NCBI GenBank assembly: GCA_963575745.1
Contig: CAUYUJ010019370.1
Span: 304,703-368,702, forward strand
Length of the DNA stretch: 64,000 bases
From: Prorocentrum cordatum
Lineage: Eukaryota; Sar; Dinophyceae; Prorocentrales; Prorocentraceae
Reading direction: 5' to 3'
This document shows positions 40,907 to 51,300 of this stretch, piece after piece; position 1 is the stretch's first letter, and the number at the start of each line of letters is the position of its first letter. Made by a program: the position numbers and the translations under genes. The notes under the pieces are model-generated. The model was not told the DNA's origin, ran no database searches, and saw nothing but the letters and a program-made list of their open reading frames with translations.

Positions 40907-41694
40907 GTGCGGATCCCTCCCTGCCCTGTCCTCTGGAGTCGGCAGGGCGCGGCAGACCTCAGAGGTGGGCGAGTTGATTCAACGTACGCCTCCAGGAGGC
41001 TCCGACAGAGCCCCAAGAGACCTCTGAGACGCCTCCTCCTCCTCCTCCTCCTCCTCCTCCTCCTCTTCGTGCTCTGTTTACTTCCTCTGCTCCTCCTCGA
41101 CCTCTTCCTCCCCCACACGGCTCCAGAGGCCTCTTGGGGCCACCTGAGGCCCAAACGGCAGTCGGCCTTCCAGGCGCCTCCTCGTCGCCACGGCTGGGCT
41201 CAGCTCGGAAAGCTCGCGCGTTGGGGCCCCGAGCGGGGTCTGGGGCCCGACTCTGAGCTGCCACTGTCTCGGCTCGCTCTGCTCCGACGGCCCCCAGGGC
41301 TCGCCGTCTGGCTGGCGTGCTCAGGGGACGCGGGCCCACGAGGTTTTCCTCGGCTTTCAGGCTGTGGGGGCATCCCACGGGGCCCATGCGCCACCCACCA
41401 AACCACCCCAACCCAACCCAAAGGCCCCGATTTGCCGTCCACTCCGAGTTGGGGGGGGGGTCGGGGAACATTGAGAAGCACATATGAAGCCCGTACCCCC
41501 CCCCCCCATCCCGAAATTCGGATCTTCGGGTTGGGCTGGGGTGGTCTAGTAGGTGGTCAGCCCAGGGCCGTCAGGAAAGCGCTCTCGAGGAGAGCCCCAG
41601 GGCCCAGGACTCGTCTACTTCAGGCTGGATACGGGGTGGGGGAGGTCGGACTCGGCTGGAGGGCCTGGTGCCTGGGGGGGTGGAATGATGATGA
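40907..41694. other. Intron sequence; short (CTC)n at 41034-41070
   Basis: GC-rich sequence with G and C homopolymers near 41451 and 41501; no gene seen. Confidence 0.45.
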
Positions 41695-41780
41695 CGAGGA
41701 GGAGGAGGAGGAGGAGGAGGAGGAGGAGGAGGCGCAGGCGCAGGCGCAGGAGCAGGAGCAGGATGAGCAGGAGGAGGCGA
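41695..41780 (+). repeat. (GGA)n then (GCA/GGA)n tract
   Basis: GAGGAGGAGG followed by GGCGCAGGCGCAGG and GGAGCAGGAGC. Confidence 0.93.
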
Positions 41781-41964
41781 GAACCCAACAGGAACTCATC
41801 ACGCTGGGTTGCCGTTCCCGTAAAGACTGCCAAGTAGGACTGCGCGCGGCCCTCTTGCCGCTCCTTCCATGCTCGAAATCGCAAACACGGGTCATTCTTG
41901 CTGCTCCACGCGGCCAAGGCCATCACTGATCCGAGCTTCGCTGACACGCTGGGGGCCCGCCGTA

Positions 41965-41987
41965 CATACATACGTACATACATACAT

Positions 41988-42030
<43 letters not shown>

Positions 42031-42130
42031 GGCAGGCAGACAGACAGACAGACAGACAGACAGACAGGCAGACAGACATATATATGTATATATATATATA
42101 TATTTATATTCACACACATATATATAAGAG
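41965..42130 (+). repeat. (CATA)n, (CAGA)n and (TA)n compound microsatellite
   Basis: ACATACATAC, then about 95 bp of GACA repeats with two GGCAGGCAG interruptions, then ATATATATAT. Confidence 0.97.
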
Positions 42131-42199
42131 ATAGCTGTACTACGACAATGGAGAAAGCTGATCCGGCTAGACCTTCGGCCCGCTGGGGGCCGCTGGGTC

Positions 42200-42700
42200 C
42201 CGAGTGCGCCTGGAGCCTGATGGCTTCCAGAGCCCCATGCTTGGCCAAGAGGGCTACAACACGCCCACGATGGCCCCAAGGCAGTCCCAGAGGCCTCCTT
42301 TTCTCCCCAAGACACCCCAAGATGCCTTCCAAGGGAGCCCCAAGAGGCCACAATCGCCAAACACGCCTCCGAACACGTACATTTTCAGCATCAACAACTT
42401 CTCGCCCTCCCGACGCTCCAAGACGGCCCAAGACGCCCCCCGGATCGTCCCAAGACGGCCCAAGAGGCACTCAAGATGACAACACACGACGGCCCAAGAG
42501 GCCCCCACGACGGCCCAGGAGGCGCCCGGCCCCAAAACGGCCCCCGAGAGGCACCAAGGACCCCCGAAGAGGTTCCCAATTGGCCCCAGCTCCCCAAGAG
42601 GCACAACAAAGATTTCAAGAGACGCCAAAACAGCCCCCAAGAGGGGTCAACACTGCTTCCGAAAAGCACCTTGCAAGCCTCTTGGGCCCCCTGGATTAGT
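42200..42700 (-). repeat. TCTTGGGGCC dispersed element, inverted copy
   Basis: + strand shows CCCCAAGACGGCCC, CCAAGAGGCCCCC, GGCCCAAGAGGC; internal CATTTTCAGCATCAAC block; no conserved tail recognised. Confidence 0.68.
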
Positions 42701-42713
42701 ACGGCGACGGTCA

Positions 42714-42790
42714 TAATATATATATATATAATATATATATATATATATGTATATATATATGCTTATTTATTCAATTAATTATATATGTAC
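42714..42790. repeat. (TA)n microsatellite
   Basis: ATATATATAA interrupted TA tract. Confidence 0.95.
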
Positions 42791-43419
42791 ATATTCCCTG
42801 CAGACAGGCGGGAGCCACGGCGGGCCCCCCCTTCGGGAAGTCGGCCCCCAAACGTGGCATTTTGTGGCATCCCGTGGGGCCGCCCGGAGGGGGGAGGGGA
42901 AGAGGGAGAGGGCAGGACGCTCCCCGTCCGAACGCCCTTGACCTTCCCACTGCCACCGTGGCCCGCGCGCTTTTTTGGCCCCTCCTCCGGCGCTCGTCTT
43001 CCCAGGGAGGAGGAGGAGGAGGAGGAGGAGGAGGAGGAGGAGGAGGAGGAGGACACGCTGGCACGTTGGGGCTCTGGCACGTTGGGGCGTGCTCCATTCT
43101 AACCTGGCAGCCGAGGCGGCCCTTCTCTCGTCCACACTCGCCCGTGCGAAGCTCGAGCTGTCCGGCACTTTTAACGGGCGCCGAGCCGATGGAGCTGGTG
43201 CCGCAGGCGAGGACGTCGCTCCGCAGCGGGCGGCGGCAGACGTGAGGACACGTGGCGCGCAGCTGCGTGCCCAGGAAGAGGGAGGTGGCAGGAGTGCTCC
43301 GGGCATCCGTGAGCGCGCGCCGTTGATTCGTGCCGTCGGCACTTCTTCAGCCAGCCTGTTCGGATTGCTTGGTTCGCTGTGGGTGCGCGTGTGTTGGCAG
43401 GAAGAATAAACACAGAAGG
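42791..43419. other. No gene seen; (GGA)n at 43008-43052
   Basis: GC-rich sequence; several ORFs overlap on both strands and none shows a domain. Confidence 0.45.
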
Positions 43420-44110
43420 AGGAGGAGGAGGAGGAGGAGGAGGAGGAGGAGGAGGAGACGGAGGCCTCTTGGTGGTCTCTTGGCGCTCTCTTGGGGCTTC
43501 CTAGGCCCACCCTGGAGGCCTTTTGGGTGCCTTTTGGGCCTGGGGGCGTCTTGCGGGCCATTTGTGGACATCTCGGGGCCCTCTTGGGCCGTCTTGGGGC
43601 ACTCTTGGCCCGCCTGGCGCATCCGGAGACCGTCATGGGGACTTCTCTGGGCCATTTTGGGGTCCTCTTGAGGCATTGGCTGCATTGGATGGCGCCTTGC
43701 GGCCATCATTTAGCCCTCTTGGGCCATCTTGGGGCTCTCTGCCCGTCTTGGTTATTGGTTCCCTCTTGGGAGCCTCTTGGAGCCATCTCTTTGGAGGCCA
43801 CTTGGGCCGTCATGTATGTTCGGAGATCTGAAAAAAGGCGAGAACGCAAAAATCTTTCGAACTCCTGCGAGCAATGAGAGATTTTACTATTGGAGCCTCC
43901 CGGAGGACCTCTTGGGGCCGTTTCGGGCCGCACTGTGGACCTCTCGAGCCGTCTGGAGGCAAGTTTGAGGCGTCTTGGAGCCATCTTGTGCAGTTGCAGT
44001 CTACGTAGCGCAGCTTTGAGGCCATCCTGGGCAGTCCTAAGAGCAGATGTGGCCGTCTTGGGGCCATCCCGGGGCCATCTTGGGTCGTTTGCAGACCATC
44101 CTGAGGCCCT
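43420..44110 (+). repeat. (GGA)n followed by a TCTTGGGGCC element, tail-less copy
   Basis: (GGA)n 43420-43458, then GGGCCCTCTTGGGCC, GTCTTGGGGC, CTTGGAGCC arrays. The internal block GAAAAAAGGCGAGAACGCAA (about 43829) aligns with 44867 and 49575. Confidence 0.78.
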
Positions 44111-44487
44111 TATCCGTCCCCCTGCTTCTCCTTCTTCTCTTCCCTCTATCATCCTCGGCCTCTTCCTCCTCCTCCTTCCCTTTCCTCCTGTCTCTTCGTC
44201 AAATTCCTTCCCGCTCAGGTCGGCTTGACGCCCTCTTGCGCCATCATGATCTGGCTTCCTCTTCCTACTACTCCTGCTCTTCCTCCTCTTCTGATGTCTC
44301 TCCCTGCCACGTTGTTGGAGGTTTGCTGGCAGAGGTCTCTAGCAAACACTCATCCGTCAAACCCTGAGGTGCTGCAGCACGCGCCGTAGGTCTCGTGAGT
44401 GAGAGGAGTCGAGTCTCCTCCTCCTCCTCCTTCTCATCCTGGTCCTCGTCCTCGTCCCCCTCATCTTCCTCCTCCTCTTCTTATTGA
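44111..44487. other. Pyrimidine-rich sequence, no gene seen
   Basis: CTTCCTCC/TCCTCC patches; no exon evidence. Confidence 0.45.
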
Positions 44488-45231
44488 ATCGCTTCGCTCA
44501 TTCCGTCGGCCCGTGGGGGCCTCTTGGGGGCCTTAGGGCCTCCGAGAGGCCTCTTGGGGGCCTCTTAGAGCCTCTTGGGGGCCTCTTGGAGGCGTGTTGG
44601 GGGCCTCCTGAGGGCTCTTGAGGGCCTCTTGGGGCCTCTTACTTGGGGCTTCCTGGGAGCCTCTCAGGACGGAGGGCTCGAAATGTTGTTTCGTGCTCCC
44701 CCTCTGGGGCCGCTCTTGGGGCTCTCTAGGGGCCCTCTTGGCCGTCTTGGAGGCCTCTTCGGGGTCTTGGGGACCTCTTGGGCCGTCTTGGGGCCCTCTT
44801 GGGCCCTCTTGGGGCGATCTTGGGGGCCTCTTGGGCCGTCTTGGGGCGTCGCGATGCCGAAAAGGTGGAAACGCCAAAATCTGCCCAAAACCTTAGGAAA
44901 AACAATGATTTGTGCATCTGGGGGCCCTCTTGGGAGTGCTCTTGAAAGCCTCGTGGGGCGTCTGGGGCCTATCTTGAGCGTCTTGGAGCGATCTTCTGGC
45001 ATCTCGGACCCTTGGTGTACCATCTTGGGGGCCTCTTGGGCGCTCTTGGCTCTTCTTGGTACTCTCTCTTCGCCCTTCTCCTGGAGCGCTCTGGGGGCTT
45101 CTCCCGGGACCTTGCCGGGGTACTTTTCGTCAGGGGACCCCCAGGGGCCGCCCCGCGCGCGCGAACTAGAAATACTGTGAACCAGTTACCGGAGATCTTA
45201 GCACGCCTCTGTCCCGTTGGGCCAGCGAATT
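44488..45231 (+). repeat. TCTTGGGGCC dispersed element with conserved tail, copy 2 (most complete)
   Basis: Start TCGCTTCGCTCATTCCG; GGGGGCCTCTTGGGG array; internal block 1 GGGCTCGAAATGTTGTTTCG at 44675; array; internal block 2 GAAAAGGTGGAAACGCC at 44867; array; tail from about 45115 with GCGCGCGCGAACTAGAAATA, GGAGATCTTAGCACGCCTCT, CCCGTTGGGCC, ending GCGAATT at 45231. It runs into TCCTCC and then (CAT)n. About 745 bp. No ORF is conserved among copies. Confidence 0.85.
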
Positions 45232-45274
45232 CTTTCTCCTCCTCCGCCTCCTCCTCTCCCTCCCCTCATCAGCA

Positions 45275-45294
45275 TACCATCATCATCGTCATCG

Positions 45295-45382
<88 letters not shown>

Positions 45383-45385
45383 TAG

Positions 45386-45417
<32 letters not shown>

Positions 45418-45830
45418 GCATCATCATCAGCATCACCAGCAGCAACGCCAACAGCATCCTCATCAGTACCGTCATCATCACCAGCATTATCATCATCATC
45501 ACCAGCATTATCATTATCCGTATCCTTATCATTGCCATAGCCATCACCATTACCAGCATCATCATCACCATCATCATCAGCATCATCATCATTATCACCT
45601 TCAACCTCGTTATCGTCATCATCGTCATCATCGCCATGATTTCCATCATCGCCATCATCATTATCACCAATAGCATCATCAGCATACTCATCATCATCGA
45701 CAGCAACATCATCATCATCGTCATCGTCATCATCACCAGCAGTATCACCATCAACAGGATCGCCATTGTCACCAACATCAGCATCACGATCATGATCTAC
45801 ATCATCATCATCGTCATCCACAATGTTTAA
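45275..45830 (+). repeat. (CAT)n long microsatellite
   Basis: ATCATCATCA for about 555 bp with increasing substitutions to the right. Ile/Ser-rich and (reverse) Asp/Met-rich ORFs are artefacts. Confidence 0.98.
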
Positions 45831-45849
45831 ATGTTGGACGGGCTGTGGT

Positions 45850-46210
45850 GTGGGATTCCTCTTCTTCCTCCTCCTCCTCCTCCTCCTCCTCCTCCTCCTC
45901 CTCCTCCTTCGCCTCCTCCTCCTCCTCCTCGTCCTCCTCCCTCTCTTCCTCCTCCTCCTCCTCCTCCTCCTCCTCCTCCTCCTCCTCCTCCTCCTCCTCC
46001 TCCTCCTCCCCCTCTTCCTCCTGCTCCTCCTCATTCTCCTCCTCCTGCTCCTCCCCCCCCCCTCCTGCTCCTCCTCCTCCTCCTTTTCCTGCTCCTCCTT
46101 CCTCCTCCTGCTCCTTCCTCCTCCTCCTCCTTCCCCTCCTCCTGCTCCTCCTCCTCCTCCTCCTCCTCCTCCTGCTCCTGCTCCTCCTCCTCCTCCTCCG
46201 CCTCCGCCTC
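45850..46210 (+). repeat. (CCT)n polypyrimidine tract
   Basis: CTCCTCCTCC for about 350 bp with CTGCTC interruptions, ending 85 bp before proposed exon 6; it might serve as an extended polypyrimidine tract. Confidence 0.97.
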
Positions 46211-46295
46211 CTGCCTGCTCGCGCGGGCGCCGCGCGCCCTCCTCCCCCCCTGCTCCCCACCTCCCCACCCCCCAGCGCCAGCTCCCGACCCGCAG

Positions 46296-46335
46296 GTGCG
46301 AGCTCTTGGTCATCGGCCGAGAGTCCATGATCAAG
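46296..46335 (+). CDS. Exon 6, cyclic-nucleotide-binding-domain protein: last strand and C-helix start
   Basis: After the acceptor CGACCCGCAG, the reading (completing the Lys codon of 40884-40906) is CELLVIGRESMIK. CNB domains end with a xCxLLVIxRxxF strand followed by a helix, and this fits. A GC at 46336-46337 is the proposed donor. If the exon instead continues, APKISAAFGEWPS follows before a stop. The next exon (C-helix, then either a second CNB domain or a kinase domain) was not found with confidence. The PhyH exon at 54138 and the segment at 59572 lie downstream on the same strand but do not clearly continue this protein. Confidence 0.62.
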
Positions 46336-47174
46336 GCGCCCAAGATCTCTGCCGCCTTCGGGGAATGGCCCTCTCAGTTTGTTCCCCGCGCTTTGCCCGA
46401 TCGGCTCACACGTGCGCGACGTGTGTGAAACTGTTTGAGCGCCTTGGGGGGGCGGCGACAAGGGGGCGGAGGCCCGCAGAGGGGCATTTGCGGGAGGCGC
46501 CCTGGCGCTTTGCCTGCCATATTCCGAACAAGGGGTCCGCAAGCTCCAAGGTCGGAGGAGGGCAATTATGTGCGGATCCTCCTGGCTCCTCCCCTCATCC
46601 TCCGTCGAGATTGTCTCCTTCTTCCTTGGCGCGCAACAGGTGTTACCCAGGCCAAACCCCCCCGCTCCCCCCCCCGGGGTAATGGAAACTATTGTACGTA
46701 AGGGGAGTATGCTTGGACCCGCCCCCCCCATGCTGGATCTCGCGCGCATTCTATGGCGATCGCAGCGCACCCCCGCCTCGACGCGCCCCTCCCCGCCAAA
46801 GCGGCAACGACCGTTGTTCAGAAGCAAACGAAAACACGCGCCAGGGAGGGATATGCTCAATGGGGGGCTGCACCGACCCCTAATCGCCCAGTCATCGCCG
46901 ATGGGGGCCCGATTGCCCGCCCCGCCCAGGAACGTTCGGATCCGCTACGGGGTGCCTATCGCTGGTCTATCAGCGATGTATGGCTGATTCCAGGTCGATC
47001 ACTGTTCCCTGTTGATATACACTGCCTCCCCCAGGCGATTCGGAGCCAACCAGGGGCAATGCGGGCACCCCCCCACCATCCCTTGTAACAAACACAATGC
47101 AAAACACACTCTGCCTCCACATTCGGAGCATGCGGCCTCCCCCACCATCCCTGTCAACAAAACAATACAGAGTA
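46336..47174. other. No gene seen; FB1-like ATCGCC/GGCGAT words at 46870-47040
   Basis: 46870-47000 contains ATCGCCCAGTCATCGCCGATG and GGTCTATCAGCGATG words reminiscent of the foldback FB1, too diverged to assign. Otherwise unique. Confidence 0.45.
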
Positions 47175-47273
47175 CACTTGGCGGCGGCGGCGGCGGCTGC
47201 GGCGGCTGCGGCGGGGGCAGCGGGTGCGGCGGTTGCGGGCGTGGCGGCGGCGGTGGCGGCGGCGGCGGCGGGG

Positions 47274-47304
<31 letters not shown>

Positions 47305-47415
47305 CAGCGGCTGCGGCAGCGGTGGCGGCAGCGGCTGCGGCGGCAGCGGCTGCGGCGGCGGCGATTCGGCAGCGGGGGCGGCGGCGGACAGCGGCGGCGG
47401 CGGCGGCGGATTCGC
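47175..47415 (+). repeat. (GGC)n long trinucleotide array
   Basis: About 235 bp of CGGCGG with GCAGCGGCTGCGGC subrepeats; both strands give Ala-, Gly-, Arg- or Pro-rich artefact ORFs. It is a candidate G-quadruplex or hairpin-forming expanded repeat. Confidence 0.97.
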
Positions 47416-48535
47416 CCCCAGTAGCTGCCCATCCAAAGACGACTGCTGAATATGCTGCGGCTCGGGCCAGGCTCGGGTGCTACGTTTGTGTTGGGAGGGC
47501 GGGTGGGAGTGAGCGAGACGGCTTGCGCGCGGGGAGGGAGTCTTGATGCTCCCCCCTACCGCTGCCCCTCACTAAGGGGGGAACAATCACAGGCTGAGGA
47601 GGGATGGAGGAGAAGTGAGGCGGACCGGTATAGTATTATTCAGGACTTGATTGTTCCCATATCTCCACCCTCCCAGGACAGGAGGGAAACGATCACAGGA
47701 GGAGGGTGGATGGGAGAGGAGCCAGGTGGACCAGTCTAACATTGCTCCATTCCTCGAAGTCGTTGTGGACGGCAGGGGTGGAGAGGGGGAGGGGGAGAGG
47801 GGGGACGAAACCTGCTGCCTGCTGCAGGTGTCGGCCTCGCCGCCCGTCATCTTTCTCGATGCTTGGTCGCCTCCAGTGACAGGACGCGCCAGGCATTCCA
47901 GCTGCATGCGGCTAGTTTCAGGTCGGGTCTGTCCCCCTACAGGAGGAATGTTCAAAATTAGTCGAAAATCGTATGGGGAGGATTTGTTGAGCATGTCTTG
48001 ATGATTTGGGTGTATTTGTTGATTCTTTTTTATTCATCGTCCAAAATCCCCCTGTCGTGGGGCACGCCCGATTCAAAGCTAGTTCAATAGCCTCTGTTTG
48101 TTTCCATTCGGGTTCGTCCATCCTGGTCTTCGGGTGTTCGGCAGGTGGCGGGTGGTCTCTTGCGCGGAGTCCTCACATATGAGGCGTTCCAAAAACGGTT
48201 CCGCCTTCGAGGACCGAAGGAGTTGGCATTTCTTCCTCGGCTGAAGGCGGCGGAAGGTGGCGGAAGCAAAACATGCATTCCCAACAGATTGCAAGGTGTG
48301 TTTGTTCACGGTTTCTGGAGCCCGCCACAGATGGGCGTCATGCAGACACACCGGTAGTTTCGTTTGTCCGTTTTCGGCAGCCCCCCTCGCATATCGAGCC
48401 AGTTCGATAAGGTCGGCTTCGGCTGTCGTGATTTTGCCCGACCACGACGTGTTTTTTGCTTGTTTGTTTTACGCGACGTCGGATGATCTTGGGACGGCAT
48501 TTTGCGAACTGCTCAAGCGGAGCTAACCTCATTGA
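47416..48535. other. No gene seen; inexact duplication at 47570-47760
   Basis: GGGAACAATCACAGG..GGAGGG..GGAGAAGTGAGGCGGACC (47580) and GGAAACGATCACAGGAGG..GGAGAGGAGCCAGGTGGACC (47687) are similar tandem segments; 47760-48535 is unique. Confidence 0.5.
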
Positions 48536-49020
48536 ACCGCGTCGCTCCTCCCGCTGGCCCAAATAGCGCGTCCTGGAAGTCTTTTGGGGCTTCCTGGGGC
48601 CCTTTTCGGGCACAAGGCTCGAACTGTCGGTTCGTGTTCCCCCTTTGGGGCCCTCTTTGGGGATCTTTTGGGCTGCCTTGGGCGCCTCTTGGGCCGTTTC
48701 GGGGCCGTCTCTTGGGGGCCTCTTGGGCCGTCTTGGGGCGGTCTTGGATGTCCCTGGGGCTGTCTTGGAGCTTCGGATGCTCGAAAAGGCGATAGCGTGA
48801 ACAACATTGAATAATACACTCAGCATCGCTGAGTCTTGTCTCTATGGGCCCTCTTGGGGAACCTCTGGGAGTGCTCTTGGGATTTCGTTGGTGCCTCTTC
48901 GGACGTCTTGGAGGCATATTCGGCAATATTTGCGGATTTGGTGGCCTCCCAGGTCCGTCTTGGAAACCATCTTCTGCATTTGGGACGCAGCTTGGGCGCA
49001 TTGAAGAGCGCCTGGAACCA
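48536..49020 (+). repeat. TCTTGGGGCC dispersed element, tail-less copy
   Basis: Starts near CGCGTCGCTCCTCCCGCTGG; internal block 1 GGCTCGAACTGTCGGTTCG at 48618, internal block 2 CTCGAAAAGGCGATAGCG at 48779; TCTTGGGCCGT arrays between; ends without the conserved tail. Confidence 0.78.
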
Positions 49021-49089
49021 TCCCGCTGTAGGGCGTGCGTTGTGGGTCAGAAGCGTCAGGGATGCTCGTGGCGAGCGAGAAGGAAGAGG

Positions 49090-49091
49090 GG

Positions 49092-49122
<31 letters not shown>

Positions 49123-49140
49123 GGAGGAGGGGGAGGAGGC
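49090..49140 (+). repeat. (GGA)n tract
   Basis: About 50 bp of GGAGGA/GGGAGG. Confidence 0.93.
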
Positions 49141-49189
49141 CACTAGATCGCTTCTTATTGCGGGGTCAAACTGGATCGTGGACAAGACG

Positions 49190-49967
49190 CCTGTTCGGGA
49201 GGCTGCTCGGGGTCCCTTGGGAGGCATCTCGGGGGTCTCTTGGTGGTATTTTGGGAACCTCCTAGGGCCTCTTGGGGGTCTCTTGGGGGCCTCTTGGGGG
49301 CCTCTTGGGAGCCTCTTGGGAGCTTCTTGCGAGCCTCTGGGGGCTTCTTGGGGCCTTCTGGGGGCCTCTCGGGGCCGCGAGCTGAAATGTCCCTTCGGGT
49401 GCCTCGTTAGGGCCCGCTATTGGAGCTCTCTTGGGGGCCATCTTGGGCTGTCTTGGAGGGCTCGTGGGCTGTCTTCGGGCCCTCTGGGGCCGTTCTGGGG
49501 ACCTCTTGGAGGCATCTTCGGCCGTATTGGGGCGATCCTGGAAGCCTCTTGGGCCGATTTGGGGCGCGGGTAAGACAAAAAGTCGAGAACGCCTGAGTCC
49601 TTGAAGCCTACACAGGTCATCCACTACTTTTTGCCTCCGGGGGCCCTCTTGGCAGGGCTCTTGGTGGCCTCTTGGGGCGTTTGAAATGCGTCTTGGGCCA
49701 TCTTAATACCACATTGGGCGTCTTGGATCGATCGTTCGACGACTGGGAGCCCTCTTGGACCGTCTTGGGGGCCTTTGGGGGCCCTCTTGGAGCGCTCTGG
49801 AGGGCCTGAAGGGCGGCGCCCAGAAGGAAAACCATCTCTGACCCGAACCGGCCGGGGTACTTTCCGTCTGGGAGCCCTCAGGGCCGCCCCGCGCGCGCGA
49901 AGTAGAAATATTGTGAAGCAGTTGCCGGAGATCTTAGCACGCCTCTGGCCCGTTGGGCCTGCGAATT
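49190..49967 (+). repeat. TCTTGGGGCC dispersed element with conserved tail, copy 3
   Basis: GGGGGCCTCTTGGG array; internal block 1 GAGCTGAAATGTCCCTTCGG at 49379; array; internal block 2 AAAAAGTCGAGAACGCC at 49577; array; tail 49850-49967 with GCGCGCGCGAAGTAGAAATA, GGAGATCTTAGCACGCCTCT, CCCGTTGGGCC and final GCGAATT. No microsatellite follows this copy. Confidence 0.84.
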
Positions 49968-50574
49968 CAAGACATTTCGCGTTCACCGCCCGCACTTCCT
50001 AGTTCTCGCCAGACGCGCCGCACATGGACCAAGACGGGTTGCACACATACAATACGAACTGTAAGATGGACTTGCAGTAGGCTAAAAACGGCTCGAGGAC
50101 AACTCAAAATCATCCAGAGACGACCCCAGAGGCCCCCCAAGTGGATCAAAGCCCAAGACGGGCCCGAGGCGGCCCAGGAGGGTTCTTAGGCGGCCCAGGC
50201 GCGAGCATTAACGTGTTGGGCCTGAGCCCCGTCCGAATGCCATCCATTACAGGTCCGCGCTGCTTCCAGAGCTTATGGGTTATGGGCCCAGAAGCGTCGA
50301 AATGATATTCCCAGAGCGTTGGAGCCGTCTGGAGGGCTGAGGAGGGGTATCACCGGTTCCAACCGCTAGAAAGCGGGAGGCAGGCACCAGAGTGCAGCAC
50401 GGGTTTTGTTCCCTATCCTCTCTGAGTTGTTTTCTCCAGATGGGCATCGTATGCCGAATCTGCCTCATTTCCTTCTCTCCTGACTAGTTTTGCTGGTCTC
50501 CAGACTCCAACCAGAGCGCATCCTGACAGGCTAGAACTTCCCGTGCTTCGAAGTGCCACGTACAGGACGAGACC
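49968..50574. other. No gene seen
   Basis: Unique sequence; a few CCAAGACGGGCCCGAGGCGG words near 50150. Confidence 0.4.
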
Positions 50575-51300
50575 CGAACATATATTTACTTCGGTTCGCA
50601 AGGTTCCGGGATTATTTGCCAGGGTTCATAATGTCCCCCCCCGGGAACATCATGAACCTGGGTTTTAATGTTCCGGGACATATTGACTGGGGTTCATATG
50701 TTCCTCCCGGAACATTATACACCGTGGTTTGTAATGTTCACGGCGTATCGATTCCAAACAGATATTAATTTGAGTTCATAATGTTCTGGGAGCATTTACT
50801 GGGGTTAATTCTGTCTCGGGAATAACGAACCCCGGTTTATTATTCTGGAATGATAATAATGGAGGCTGAGGGACGTCGTCTGAGCCATAGGCGAATATTC
50901 TGAATCCGGATTCATGATTATCATTATCATTTTCCCCCAACGCCGCGCCTGCAAATTGGGATTCATTATGTTAGAATATTGACCCTAGTTCGTTATCTCT
51001 AGAACATCATAACTAGGCTTCTTACTATTCTCGGAATAATGAACTCAGGTTTCTTATTCCGATTCCGGAATGATAATTTTCCGGCGGAGGGGGGGGCGCC
51101 TGAGAAGGAGATTGGATTGTGGTCAACCCTGGTTCATTATGTCGGAATATCGGCCCCAGATACATTATTCCGGAATGAAAATGATCCTGGGAGGGGGGGG
51201 CGTGCACCGATCAATCCACAGGCCAATAATCCAATGGGGGTATCATCTGAACATATCATGAACCGAGGTTTATCATTCCTAGATAATATACCACGGTCGA
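50575..51300 (+). repeat. AT-rich satellite with GGTTCATAATGTTCCGGGA words
   Basis: GGTTCATAATGT, GGAACAT, CCGGAATGATAAT and ATTCCGGAAT-type inverted words recur every ~35-55 bp; larger inserts at 50860-50900 and 51075-51100 are themselves similar (AATGATAAT..GGCGGAG..GGGGGGCGCCTGAG). Clearly lower GC than its surroundings. Confidence 0.75.

Noticed and set aside
42801-42830. Candidate CNB micro-exon after CCCTGCAG
   Set aside because: Its translation (TGGSHG) lacks the V-x-A pattern needed at that point; 40884-40906 fits motif spacing and phase far better.
45198-46343. 381-residue Arg/Glu/Asp-rich ORF on the - strand and Leu/Pro/Ser-rich ORFs on the + strand
   Set aside because: Created by the (CAT)n and (CCT)n arrays.
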